Shown: in pieces, positions 1-5,252 of the stretch
How positions within the stretch are numbered: the first letter of the stretch is position 1
Layout of the letters: every line of letters begins with the position of its first letter
Source: Candidatus Moraniibacteriota bacterium
Lineage (GTDB): Bacteria; Patescibacteriota; Minisyncoccia; Moranbacterales; UBA2206
Direction: 5' to 3'
NCBI GenBank assembly: GCA_023261605.1
Contig: JAHFOP010000049.1
Location: 1 to 7,091, forward strand
Length of the DNA: 7,091 bases
Position numbers and translations under genes: made by a program
Notes under the pieces: model-generated
What the model was told of the DNA's origin: nothing
The model's input: only the letters and a program-made list of their open reading frames with translations
The model's database searches: none

Positions 1-328
1 TCTCGTCAATGAAAAGAATGGTCTTTTTGTTTTTGAGCAAATTATTTTTGGCCTTTTCCAAAACTTGCAGCAAATCTTTCTTGCCGCTCGCCACGGCACT
101 CAGCTGAATGAACTCCGCGTCAGTCGACTCCGCAATGATGTGCGAGAGCGTCGTCTTGCCGCAACCGGGAGGACCCCAAAAAATCATGGATGGCACATTG
201 TCCTTCTCGATGGCACTTTTCAAAAAAGATTCTTCACCCAAAAGTTCATGCTGCCCAAAAAATTCCTCCATCGTGTCCGGACGAATTTTGTCAGCCAAGG
301 GAATATTGTTTTGATAGATTGTTTTCAT
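1..328 (-). CDS. rarA: Replication-associated recombination protein A (RarA/MgsA), N-terminal part
   Basis: AAA+ ATPase of the RarA/MgsA/WRNIP1 family, which acts at stalled replication forks in the cytoplasm. The 109 visible residues start with the family-typical stretch PLADKIRPDTMEEFFGQ (residues 10-26). They continue with SMIFWGPPGCGKTTL, containing the Walker A motif GPPGCGKT (52-59), then QLSAVASGKKD (75-85), which matches the RarA signature LSAV(T/A)SG-KD. Walker B (ILFIDE, 104-109) lies exactly at the window edge. The sensor, lid and C-terminal tetramerisation domains must lie beyond position 1. The start is the ATG at 328-326. A promoter with correct geometry ends 6 bases before it and there is no SD, so the transcript is probably leaderless. 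The gene lies downstream of the mltG terminator, so it is likely a separate transcription unit. RuvB and clamp-loader ATPases are less likely because of the LSAVASG motif. Confidence 0.95.
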   Translation of the reverse strand, partial: MKTIYQNNIPLADKIRPDTMEEFFGQHELLGEESFLKSAIEKDNVPSMIFWGPPGCGKTTLSHIIAESTDAEFIQLSAVASGKKDLLQVLEKAKNNLLKNKKTILFIDE

Positions 329-334
329 AATGAT

Positions 335-363
335 AGTATATCATTTTTATTCTTGTTTAACAA
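335..363 (-). promoter_or_regulatory. Promoter of rarA (extended -10, leaderless arrangement)
   Basis: On the minus strand, -35 TTGTTA (363-358) is separated by exactly 17 bases from -10 TATACT (340-335). A TGA directly before the -10 makes it an extended -10 (TGnTATACT). Six bases (ATCATT) separate the -10 from the rarA ATG, so the expected +1 is the A of the start codon at 328. The promoter call rests on sequence match only. Confidence 0.7.
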
Positions 364-373
364 TTCCGCAATC

Positions 374-399
374 AAAAACAAGCCTATTTTTGGCTTGTT
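374..399 (-). terminator. Intrinsic terminator after mltG
   Basis: On the minus strand, AACAAGCC (399-392) and GGCTTGTT (384-377) form a perfect 8-bp stem around a 7-base A-rich loop. The stem runs into a short U tract: GGCTTG is followed by TTTTT, which is partly used in the stem. It begins 20 bases after the mltG stop codon and ends just upstream of the rarA -35 box. This is the expected position for the end of the mltG transcription unit. Confidence 0.72.
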
Positions 400-418
400 A
401 TAAGTGAAATTATTGCTT

Positions 419-1432
419 TTACAATCCGTATTTCTGTTTGTTCGCCACGTGTTCATCATACGTCGCAGAAAAGACCACTTTCGCCTCACCATTGACTGTG
501 GCGGTGAGAAAATAGTTATAATTGGAAGCTGTCGGGTGGATGGACGCTATGAGTGCGTCCACTCCTGGATTCGCAATCGGCGTGGGTGGCAGGCCAGCAT
601 ACATGTAGGAGTTGTAGGGTGAATCGGTGGCCAATTCTTTGGCATTGTGTTGATCAACTTTGTCATTCAAAATGTACGACAGGGTCGCGTCGCTTTGCAG
701 CCTGGCACCGGCGTCTGCTCGCTTCCAAAAAATTCCAGCCACTGTTTTCATGTCAGCCGGAGTTTGCACTTCTTTTTGCACGATACTCGCCATATTCACA
801 ATGGAATTTATGGATCTATTTTGCCCGGCGGCGTCACTTCTCATTTGCGCATCTAAGTTTTGATCAAAAGTATCTAAGAGCCGTCCAACAATATCCGCGG
901 CCGTCGCGTCTTTTTTGAAAAAATACGTATCTGGGAAAAGGTAGCCTTCTAAAGTCGCAACAGGCGCCGGCGTCAGATAACTGTAACGCTTTTTCAAATC
1001 GCCTGGATTTTTGACAAGACGCAAAAATTCATCGCCTGGCAAAGCGTTGGCTGTGAGCCGAGCCGCCATTTGAGTGGCTGTGAACCCTTCCGGGAAAGTG
1101 ACTTTCACGAATTGTTCTTGCACCGTAGTGATGACGGTGGCAATTTCCGGAATGGTCATCACTCCAGACAATTGGTATTCCCCTGGCATAATCTTATTGA
1201 GCAAATTATGCGAACGGAGGTAATAATAAAAATAATATTTCCAAGAGATAAATCCTGCAGCTTCCAATTTAGCGGCAATGACCGCGTTGCCTTCTCCCTT
1301 TTGAATCTCAAACATTTTTTTTGTTGCAGATGAACTATGAGAATAGTAAATTTGGGCGCGTAAATAAAAAACACCTCCGATGGCAACAAGAAGCGCAAAC
1401 AAAAAAGCTATTGTAGTTTTCTTATACGGCAT
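419..1432 (-). CDS. mltG: Endolytic murein transglycosylase MltG (YceG-like)
   Basis: Inner-membrane lytic transglycosylase that cuts nascent peptidoglycan strands and helps set glycan length. One membrane segment lies at about residues 8-25 after a short basic N-terminus (MPYKKTT), so the bulk faces outside. A LysM-like part (about 40-110) is followed by FPEGFTATQMAARL (113-126) and the catalytic YceG domain with LEGYLFPDTYFF (161-172). The core motif MASIVQKEV (214-222) aligns with E. coli MASIIEKET; catalytic Glu218 corresponds to E221, which is kept, while the first Glu of the motif is Q219. Further family marks are ARLQSDATLSYIL (243-255) and SPYNSYMYAGLPPTPIANPG (271-290). The 337-residue length is normal. 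The gene starts 25 bases after the YjbQ stop in pure A/T sequence without an SD, and ends at the terminator at 374-399. It is probably the last gene of the unit. Confidence 0.96.
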   Translation of the reverse strand: MPYKKTTIAFLFALLVAIGGVFYLRAQIYYSHSSSATKKMFEIQKGEGNAVIAAKLEAAGFISWKYYFYYYLRSHNLLNKIMPGEYQLSGVMTIPEIATVITTVQEQFVKVTFPEGFTATQMAARLTANALPGDEFLRLVKNPGDLKKRYSYLTPAPVATLEGYLFPDTYFFKKDATAADIVGRLLDTFDQNLDAQMRSDAAGQNRSINSIVNMASIVQKEVQTPADMKTVAGIFWKRADAGARLQSDATLSYILNDKVDQHNAKELATDSPYNSYMYAGLPPTPIANPGVDALIASIHPTASNYNYFLTATVNGEAKVVFSATYDEHVANKQKYGL

Positions 1433-1439
1433 AATTTAT

Positions 1440-1468
1440 ATTATGTATTTTTTATTTTTATAATCCAA
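1440..1468 (-). promoter_or_regulatory. Possible internal promoter for mltG
   Basis: On the minus strand, TTGGAT (1468-1463), a 17-base spacer and CATAAT (1445-1440) precede the mltG ATG by 7 bases. The -35 overlaps the last codons of the YjbQ gene. The -10 matches 5 of 6 bases, but the -35 matches only 3 of 6 and the region is so A/T-rich that such a match could be chance. If real, it would give an almost leaderless mltG transcript, like rarA. Confidence 0.25.
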
Positions 1469-1898
1469 TCACTTGGACGATAGCATCGCGTTTTCGGGCG
1501 CCGTCCATTTCCACATAAAAGATGCTTTGTTTTTCCGTTTTCATCATCTGGCCTTTTTCGATTGGAATGGTTTGGCTGGCGCCGAGCAAAATCGCTTTGC
1601 AATGCGAATGACCATTACTGCGTCCATCAGAAGTATAGGCACGATTAAGCTCAAACAAGTCATGAGAATAGCGGTCAGACACCGGCACCAAGCGGTAGAG
1701 TGTGCGCATGAAATCCTGAATCAGCATCGGCTCATTGTGATTCACGATGATGCTCGATGTGGTGTGAGTGGAAAAGATCAGCACTTGTCCTTCTCGAATG
1801 CCGGACTTGGCCACGATTTCTTCCACCTGCTTACTTATGTCGATAAATTCAATCTGGGTCGTGGTCTGCAAATCTATTTTCTCCTTGTATATTTTCAT
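1458..1898 (-). CDS. yjbQ: YjbQ / UPF0047 family protein
   Basis: Small cytoplasmic protein of the UPF0047 (YjbQ) family. Members have been linked to weak thiamine-phosphate synthase activity, but their true role is not settled. The 146-residue length is typical. Visible family motifs are FSTHTTSSIIVNHNEP (42-57), YRL(V)P followed by H79, DGRSNGHSHCKAILLG (91-106), and VEMDGARKR (129-137), which corresponds to the usual CEFDGPRKR. The conserved His/Asn/Glu/Arg set (H45, N53, E56, H79, N95, H97, H99, E130, R135) is mostly intact. The usual LGTWQ stretch before the last strand is replaced by MKTEKQS (119-125). The gene begins 6 bases after the malic enzyme stop codon, with only A/T before the ATG, so it is almost certainly co-transcribed and perhaps translationally coupled. 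Family assignment is firm; function is not. Confidence 0.93.
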   Translation of the reverse strand: MKIYKEKIDLQTTTQIEFIDISKQVEEIVAKSGIREGQVLIFSTHTTSSIIVNHNEPMLIQDFMRTLYRLVPVSDRYSHDLFELNRAYTSDGRSNGHSHCKAILLGASQTIPIEKGQMMKTEKQSIFYVEMDGARKRDAIVQVIGL

Positions 1899-1904
1899 AT
1901 TTTT

Positions 1905-3041
1905 TTATTTTTTAAAAACATTCGCCACCGCCTTGGCCACTTTTTTGTCCAAAGCTGCTGGTATTATTTTACCACTTTTTGGGTTTTTTATCAAAGCCGC
2001 GATGGCGCTCGCCGCCGCCAATTTATGCTTTTGGGTAATTTCTTTAACATTATTATCTAACACTCCCCGAAAAATTCCTGGGAAAACCAAGACGTTGTTG
2101 AGTTGATTGGCAAAATCACTCCTACCAGTAGCCACCACTCTCGCTCCCCCGCGCCTGGCTTCATCCGGCATAATTTCCGGCACCGGATTCGCCATAGCAA
2201 AAACAATCGCCTCATGATTCATTTTGGCAATGTCTGCAGATTTAAGAAGATTCGCTGCGGAAACACCGATAAAAACATCAGCCTGGTGCAATGCCTCACG
2301 GATATTGCCTTGTAAGTTTTCCGGATTAGTAAGCTGCGCAATTTCCATCTTAGATGCATTCAGCCCGCCGGCTCTTTCTTTAAAAATAATTCCAGTGCTG
2401 TCTACCATGATGATATTTTTCACGCCCGCGGCCATGAGCAACTTGGCAATCGCCACGCCGGCCGCACCAGTGCCGCTGATAACAATTTTAATCTTGGTCA
2501 TTTTTTTGTCCACTACCTTAAGTGCATTCAAAAGTCCGGCCAGAACTATGATGGCCGTCGCGTGCTGATCATCATGCATCACTGGAATATCCAATTCTTT
2601 TTTCAAACGCTCTTCAATCTCGAAACAACGCGGCGCGCTGATATCCTCCAAATTGATGCCACCAAATGTTGGCGCCACCGCTTTCACGATTTGGATAATT
2701 TCTTCCGTGTCTTGGGTAGCCAGCACTAACGGAATGGCATCCACGCCGGCCAGCTCTTTGAATAGTAAGGCTTTCCCTTCCATCACCGGCAGCGCCGCCT
2801 CCGGCCCAATATTGCCCAAGCCCAAAACTGCCGAGCCGTCCGTTATGACCGCCACAGTATTTTTTTTAATAGTGTACTCGCGCGCCAACTTCTTATTTTT
2901 AGCAATGGCGCGACTAACATCCGCTACGCCAGGGGTATACAAAGTCGCCAAATTATTTTGGGTCAATTTGATTTTACTCTTAATCTCAATCTTACCGCCC
3001 AGTTTTTTTGAAAGTTGAATTGATTCTGATTGCATATGCAT
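1905..3041 (-). CDS. NAD(P)-dependent malic enzyme (oxaloacetate-decarboxylating), short bacterial type
   Basis: Oxidatively decarboxylates malate to pyruvate and CO2 while reducing NAD(P)+. The 378 residues cover the complete short form without the C-terminal phosphotransacetylase domain of MaeB. Motifs in order: LYTPGVA with the catalytic Tyr (Y35); TDGSAVLGLGNIGPEAALPV (68-87); MEGKALLFK with the catalytic Lys (K90); GGINLEDISAPRCFEIE, whose E132/D133 bind metal; MHDDQHATAI (155-164); the Rossmann loop SGTGAAGVAIAK (189-200) with an acidic residue at the end of the next strand (VDS, D214); then FAMANPVPEI and ATGRSDFANQ. The usual DDQHGTA has Ala instead of Gly at 161. The start is uncertain: GTG at 3053, ATG at 3041 and ATG at 3035 are in frame and none has an SD. 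I chose the ATG at 3041 because homology begins near ESIQLSKKLGGKIEI. Cofactor preference cannot be fixed by eye. Confidence 0.95.
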   Translation of the reverse strand: MHMQSESIQLSKKLGGKIEIKSKIKLTQNNLATLYTPGVADVSRAIAKNKKLAREYTIKKNTVAVITDGSAVLGLGNIGPEAALPVMEGKALLFKELAGVDAIPLVLATQDTEEIIQIVKAVAPTFGGINLEDISAPRCFEIEERLKKELDIPVMHDDQHATAIIVLAGLLNALKVVDKKMTKIKIVISGTGAAGVAIAKLLMAAGVKNIIMVDSTGIIFKERAGGLNASKMEIAQLTNPENLQGNIREALHQADVFIGVSAANLLKSADIAKMNHEAIVFAMANPVPEIMPDEARRGGARVVATGRSDFANQLNNVLVFPGIFRGVLDNNVKEITQKHKLAAASAIAALIKNPKSGKIIPAALDKKVAKAVANVFKK

Positions 3042-3060
3042 TGTCTGAACCACAAATTTT

Positions 3061-3080
3061 CACTGAATTTTATTTCAGTG
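3061..3080 (-). repeat. Hairpin between trxB and the malic enzyme gene
   Basis: CACTGAA (3061-3067) and TTCAGTG (3074-3080) form a perfect 7-bp stem with a 6-base A/T loop. On the minus strand it ends 7 bases before the GTG and 19 bases before the ATG candidate of the malic enzyme gene. A second imperfect inverted repeat (AATCAG 3093-3098 / CTGATT 3104-3109) overlaps the trxB stop codon. No U tract follows on the minus strand, so it does not look like a normal terminator. An mRNA processing site or translation-control element is possible. Confidence 0.5.
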
Positions 3081-3094
3081 TAATCATTTAATAA

Positions 3095-4027
3095 TCAGTG
3101 GTTCTGATTTAATTTTATCTTTTTATACACTCCATTAGCCGCGATTGAGCCTTCCGCTGCCGCCGTCAGCACTTGGCGGAACTTGTTTGACCCAGTAGTG
3201 ATGTCACCGGCGGCAAACACCCCTTCCACATTTGTGTTCATGTCTTCTTTTACTTTGATGTAGCTTTGCGCGTCGATTTCCACGCCAATGCGCTGTGCCA
3301 ATTCTACTCCCGGCTCAGTGCCCACTTCAATGAAAACACCATCTACCGCTAGGTTTGTCTTGTCTTCATGCGCTTTGTCCAAAACTATTTTTGCTACTTT
3401 GTCTTCACCTTTGATTTCTAGAACTTTAGTGCCGCGGATCAATTCAATCTTCGGGTTCGCAGCGATTTTTTCCAGCCAAGCCGGTTCAGCCAAAAGTTTT
3501 TCCTCCACGCTGATCAAATAAATTTTAGCCGCAAAATCAGAGAGTTCCAAAGCAACCGTGGCCGCGCTGTTGCCTCCGCCAACCACCGCGACAGTTTTTT
3601 CGCGAAAGAATCCCGCGTCGCAAGTGGCGCAATAGGACACGCCGCGTCCGGTAAATTCTTTTTCGCCAGGGATGTTCATCTTGCGGGGCTTAGCACCCGT
3701 GGCCAAGATTAATGATTTGGTCGCATAACTGCCTTGTGCAGTTTCCACGTTGAAAGTTCCGTCCTCATTTTTTTTGAGAGAACTGACAGACTCTTTTTTT
3801 ATCTTGACTCCATAATTTTCCACGTGCGCCACAAAACGAGCGACCAAATCATGGCCGCTTATGCGCGTGTCGCCCAGCCAATTCTCAATGTCATAAATCT
3901 CATTCATCTGCCCACCTTCTTCGGCACCAAAGATCAGATGTTCCAATTTATAACGCGAGGCATAAACCGAAGCCGCGAGCCCAGCTGGGCCAGAGCCGAT
4001 AATGATCAAATCGTAAGTCTTATCCAT
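3095..4027 (-). CDS. trxB: Thioredoxin reductase-like FAD flavoprotein (TrxB family)
   Basis: Low-molecular-weight thioredoxin reductase family, 310 residues, normal length. FAD is bound at IIIGSGPAGLAAS (8-20) and GVFAAGDIT (269-277). The redox-active disulfide is C133-A-T-C136 within SYCATCDAGFF (131-141). The second nucleotide fold starts at VVGGGNSAATVAL (148-160). The following segment, where NADPH-specific members carry HRRxxxR, reads SVEEKLLA (173-180): the arginines are absent and a Glu (E175) stands at one of their positions. Electron donor specificity is therefore doubtful; NADH or a non-pyridine donor is possible. The gene starts 13 bases after trxA, so the two almost certainly form a reductase/substrate pair in one operon. 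There is no SD, only an A/T run, before the ATG. Family confidence is high; physiological donor confidence is low. Confidence 0.93.
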   Translation of the reverse strand: MDKTYDLIIIGSGPAGLAASVYASRYKLEHLIFGAEEGGQMNEIYDIENWLGDTRISGHDLVARFVAHVENYGVKIKKESVSSLKKNEDGTFNVETAQGSYATKSLILATGAKPRKMNIPGEKEFTGRGVSYCATCDAGFFREKTVAVVGGGNSAATVALELSDFAAKIYLISVEEKLLAEPAWLEKIAANPKIELIRGTKVLEIKGEDKVAKIVLDKAHEDKTNLAVDGVFIEVGTEPGVELAQRIGVEIDAQSYIKVKEDMNTNVEGVFAAGDITTGSNKFRQVLTAAAEGSIAANGVYKKIKLNQNH

Positions 4028-4040
4028 AAAAAAATAATTT

Positions 4041-4355
4041 TTATATTTTCTCCAAGGCCTCTTTTAAAACTTCTTTCGACTGCACGCCGACAAATTTTTG
4101 CGCCACCTTTCCATCCTTAAAGATGAGCACTGTCGGAATCGACATGACCGTGAACGCTTGCGCGGTCGCTGGATTTTCATCCACATTCAACTTGCCAATT
4201 TTCGCCTTGTCTCCCAATGCGACCGCCAATTCTTCCACGATCGGACCCATCATTTGGCAAGGCCCACACCAAGGCGCCCAAAAATCAACCAACGTTATTT
4301 TGTCACTTTTCAACACTTCTTGATCAAAATTTTGATCAGTAAACTCCATAGCCAT
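4041..4355 (-). CDS. trxA: Thioredoxin
   Basis: Classic single-domain thioredoxin of 104 residues that reduces protein disulfides in the cytoplasm. The active site WCGPC is at 29-33 within VDFWAPWCGPCQMMGP, the buried Asp is D24, and the cis-proline is P74 in MSIPTV. DGKVAQKFVGVQSK (81-94) is the typical last strand region. In-frame starts exist at TTG 4367, ATG 4355 and ATG 4349. I chose the ATG at 4355 because a GGA lies 7 bases before it and the length matches the family. A longer GGAG at 4372-4369 is 13 bases away from this ATG and too close to the TTG. The gene precedes the reductase by 13 bases. The first codons contain a perfect 18-base palindrome, and an AT-rich heptad repeat lies upstream. 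Confidence 0.96.
   Translation of the reverse strand: MAMEFTDQNFDQEVLKSDKITLVDFWAPWCGPCQMMGPIVEELAVALGDKAKIGKLNVDENPATAQAFTVMSIPTVLIFKDGKVAQKFVGVQSKEVLKEALEKI
4321..4338. repeat. Perfect 18-base palindrome inside the 5' end of trxA
   Basis: TGATCAAAATTTTGATCA reads the same on both strands. It lies from 17 bases after the chosen trxA ATG and encodes the residues around DQNFDQ. It could be an operator-like site or a consequence of codon use for that peptide. Confidence 0.5.
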
Positions 4356-4371
4356 AATTTTGTCCAATCTC

Positions 4372-4414
4372 CAATTTTCAATGATTGAAAATTGTAAATT
4401 GATAATTGAAAATT
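4372..4414 (-). repeat. AT-rich heptad tandem repeat ending in a 10-bp inverted repeat
   Basis: On the minus strand, four 7-base units follow one another from 4408 to 4381: CAATTAT, CAATTTA, CAATTTT, CAATCAT. The array then runs into TTGAAAATTG in opposite sense, giving perfect 10-bp arms (4372-4381 and 4385-4394) around a 3-base loop. The whole lies in the uppS-trxA gap, just upstream of the trxA start. A terminator is unlikely because no U tract follows. It may be a spreading intergenic repeat or a leader hairpin. Confidence 0.65.
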
Positions 4415-4421
4415 AATTACC

Positions 4422-4450
4422 TTAATAAATACACCTGTCTATCAAATCAA
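4422..4450 (-). promoter_or_regulatory. Possible promoter for trxA-trxB
   Basis: Directly after the uppS stop codon, TTGATT (4450-4445) is separated by 17 bases from TATTAA (4427-4422) on the minus strand. The -35 hexamer is identical to that of the uppS promoter, but the -10 matches only 4 of 6 bases. If used, transcription would start just before the heptad repeat and place it in the 5' leader of trxA. Confidence 0.35.
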
Positions 4451-4452
4451 TT

Positions 4453-5166
4453 TCATTCTCCAAATCTCCGGCCTCTTTTCGCGTATTCCCCCAAAGCTTT
4501 TTCAAATTCAGCACCATCAAAATCTGGAAAGTTTTTTTCGAAAAAATAGAGTTGCGCATCCGCCGCGTCCCACATGAGAAATCCATCGGAGTTGTGTGGC
4601 TCGCCACCGGTTCTGATCATGAAATCAACCGGAGCCAACTCCGCCGTCATCAAATTCTCTTTCAGCCTTTCAGCCGTAATTTTTCTCTTCGGATCGCATT
4701 GATTGTTGATCTTCTGAATGGCCAGAAGCACATCGTCAGTGCCGGAATAGGCCAGCATAAAGTTGAGTACCTTTTTTTTGTAATGTTTGGTTTTGTCGAT
4801 AACCTCGTAAATGGTTTTTTTGAGTGATTCCGGAAATTGTTCCTCCCAGCGACCGATGAAATTGACTTTGACTTCATTTTCATGAATCTTGCTTTCCTTG
4901 AGCAACCTATCAAAATATCTTTTGTAAATATCTAGGAGAGCTTTTTTTTCGACGATCGGACGCTTCAAAAGATTGTCCATGGAAGATCCCCATAGTGACA
5001 AACATTTTATCCCTTTTTTTGTGGCAGTCTCAATCAACTGTTCAAAAATTTTTGCTCCCGCCTCATGTCCTTCCCAAGGCGCGAGGCCTTTGCCTCTGGC
5101 CCAACGCCGATTGCCGTCTGGAATGATTGCCACATGAATTGGGATCCTTTCTACTTCATTTTTCAT
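4453..5166 (-). CDS. uppS: Isoprenyl (undecaprenyl-type) diphosphate synthase, cis-prenyltransferase
   Basis: Adds IPP units in cis to an allylic diphosphate to make the polyprenyl carrier lipid for cell-wall and glycan synthesis. The 237-residue length is normal. Signature motifs: HVAIIPDGNRRWAR (11-24) with catalytic D17 and R21; GHEAG with H34; SLWGSSMDNLLKRP (57-70) with N64 and R69; E73; APVDFMIRTGGE (178-189) with R185; and a terminal RRFG. Aligned by eye to E. coli UppS, three usual ligands differ: R39 is P30, R200 is H191 and E213 is Q205, with one extra residue near 194. YGGRWDI is replaced by YSGTDDV. The DGNRRW form resembles archaeal and actinobacterial enzymes. The ATG at 5166 has no SD but lies about 31 bases after the predicted +1 of its own promoter. 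Product chain length cannot be read from the sequence. Confidence 0.94.
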   Translation of the reverse strand: MKNEVERIPIHVAIIPDGNRRWARGKGLAPWEGHEAGAKIFEQLIETATKKGIKCLSLWGSSMDNLLKRPIVEKKALLDIYKRYFDRLLKESKIHENEVKVNFIGRWEEQFPESLKKTIYEVIDKTKHYKKKVLNFMLAYSGTDDVLLAIQKINNQCDPKRKITAERLKENLMTAELAPVDFMIRTGGEPHNSDGFLMWDAADAQLYFFEKNFPDFDGAEFEKALGEYAKRGRRFGE

Positions 5167-5203
5167 AAACTTGATCGTTTTTTGGAATAAAAGATATGGT
5201 TAA

Positions 5204-5232
5204 ATAATAAAGCAAAGCTGAAAGAAAATCAA
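5204..5232 (-). promoter_or_regulatory. Promoter of uppS
   Basis: On the minus strand, TTGATT (5232-5227), a 17-base spacer and TATTAT (5209-5204, 5 of 6 consensus bases) lie in the gap between the two prenyl synthase genes. The expected +1 is an A near 5197, giving a leader of about 31 bases before the uppS ATG. Confidence 0.6.
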
Positions 5233-5236
5233 CCCT

Positions 5237-5252
5237 AAAAAAGCCGGCGGCT
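5237..5252 (-). terminator. Weak terminator at the end of the polyprenyl synthase gene
   Basis: AGCC (5252-5249), a 3-base loop and GGCT (5245-5242) form a short GC-rich hairpin followed by a run of six T (5242-5237, the first one paired) on the minus strand. It overlaps the TAG stop codon and lies just before the uppS promoter. The 4-bp stem is short, so termination is probably partial at best. Confidence 0.4.

Noticed and set aside
404..2106. Several plus-strand ORFs of 60-195 codons, the longest at 1473-2060.
   Set aside because: They lie opposite strongly conserved minus-strand genes (mltG, YjbQ, malic enzyme), show no recognisable motifs and are shadows of those genes.
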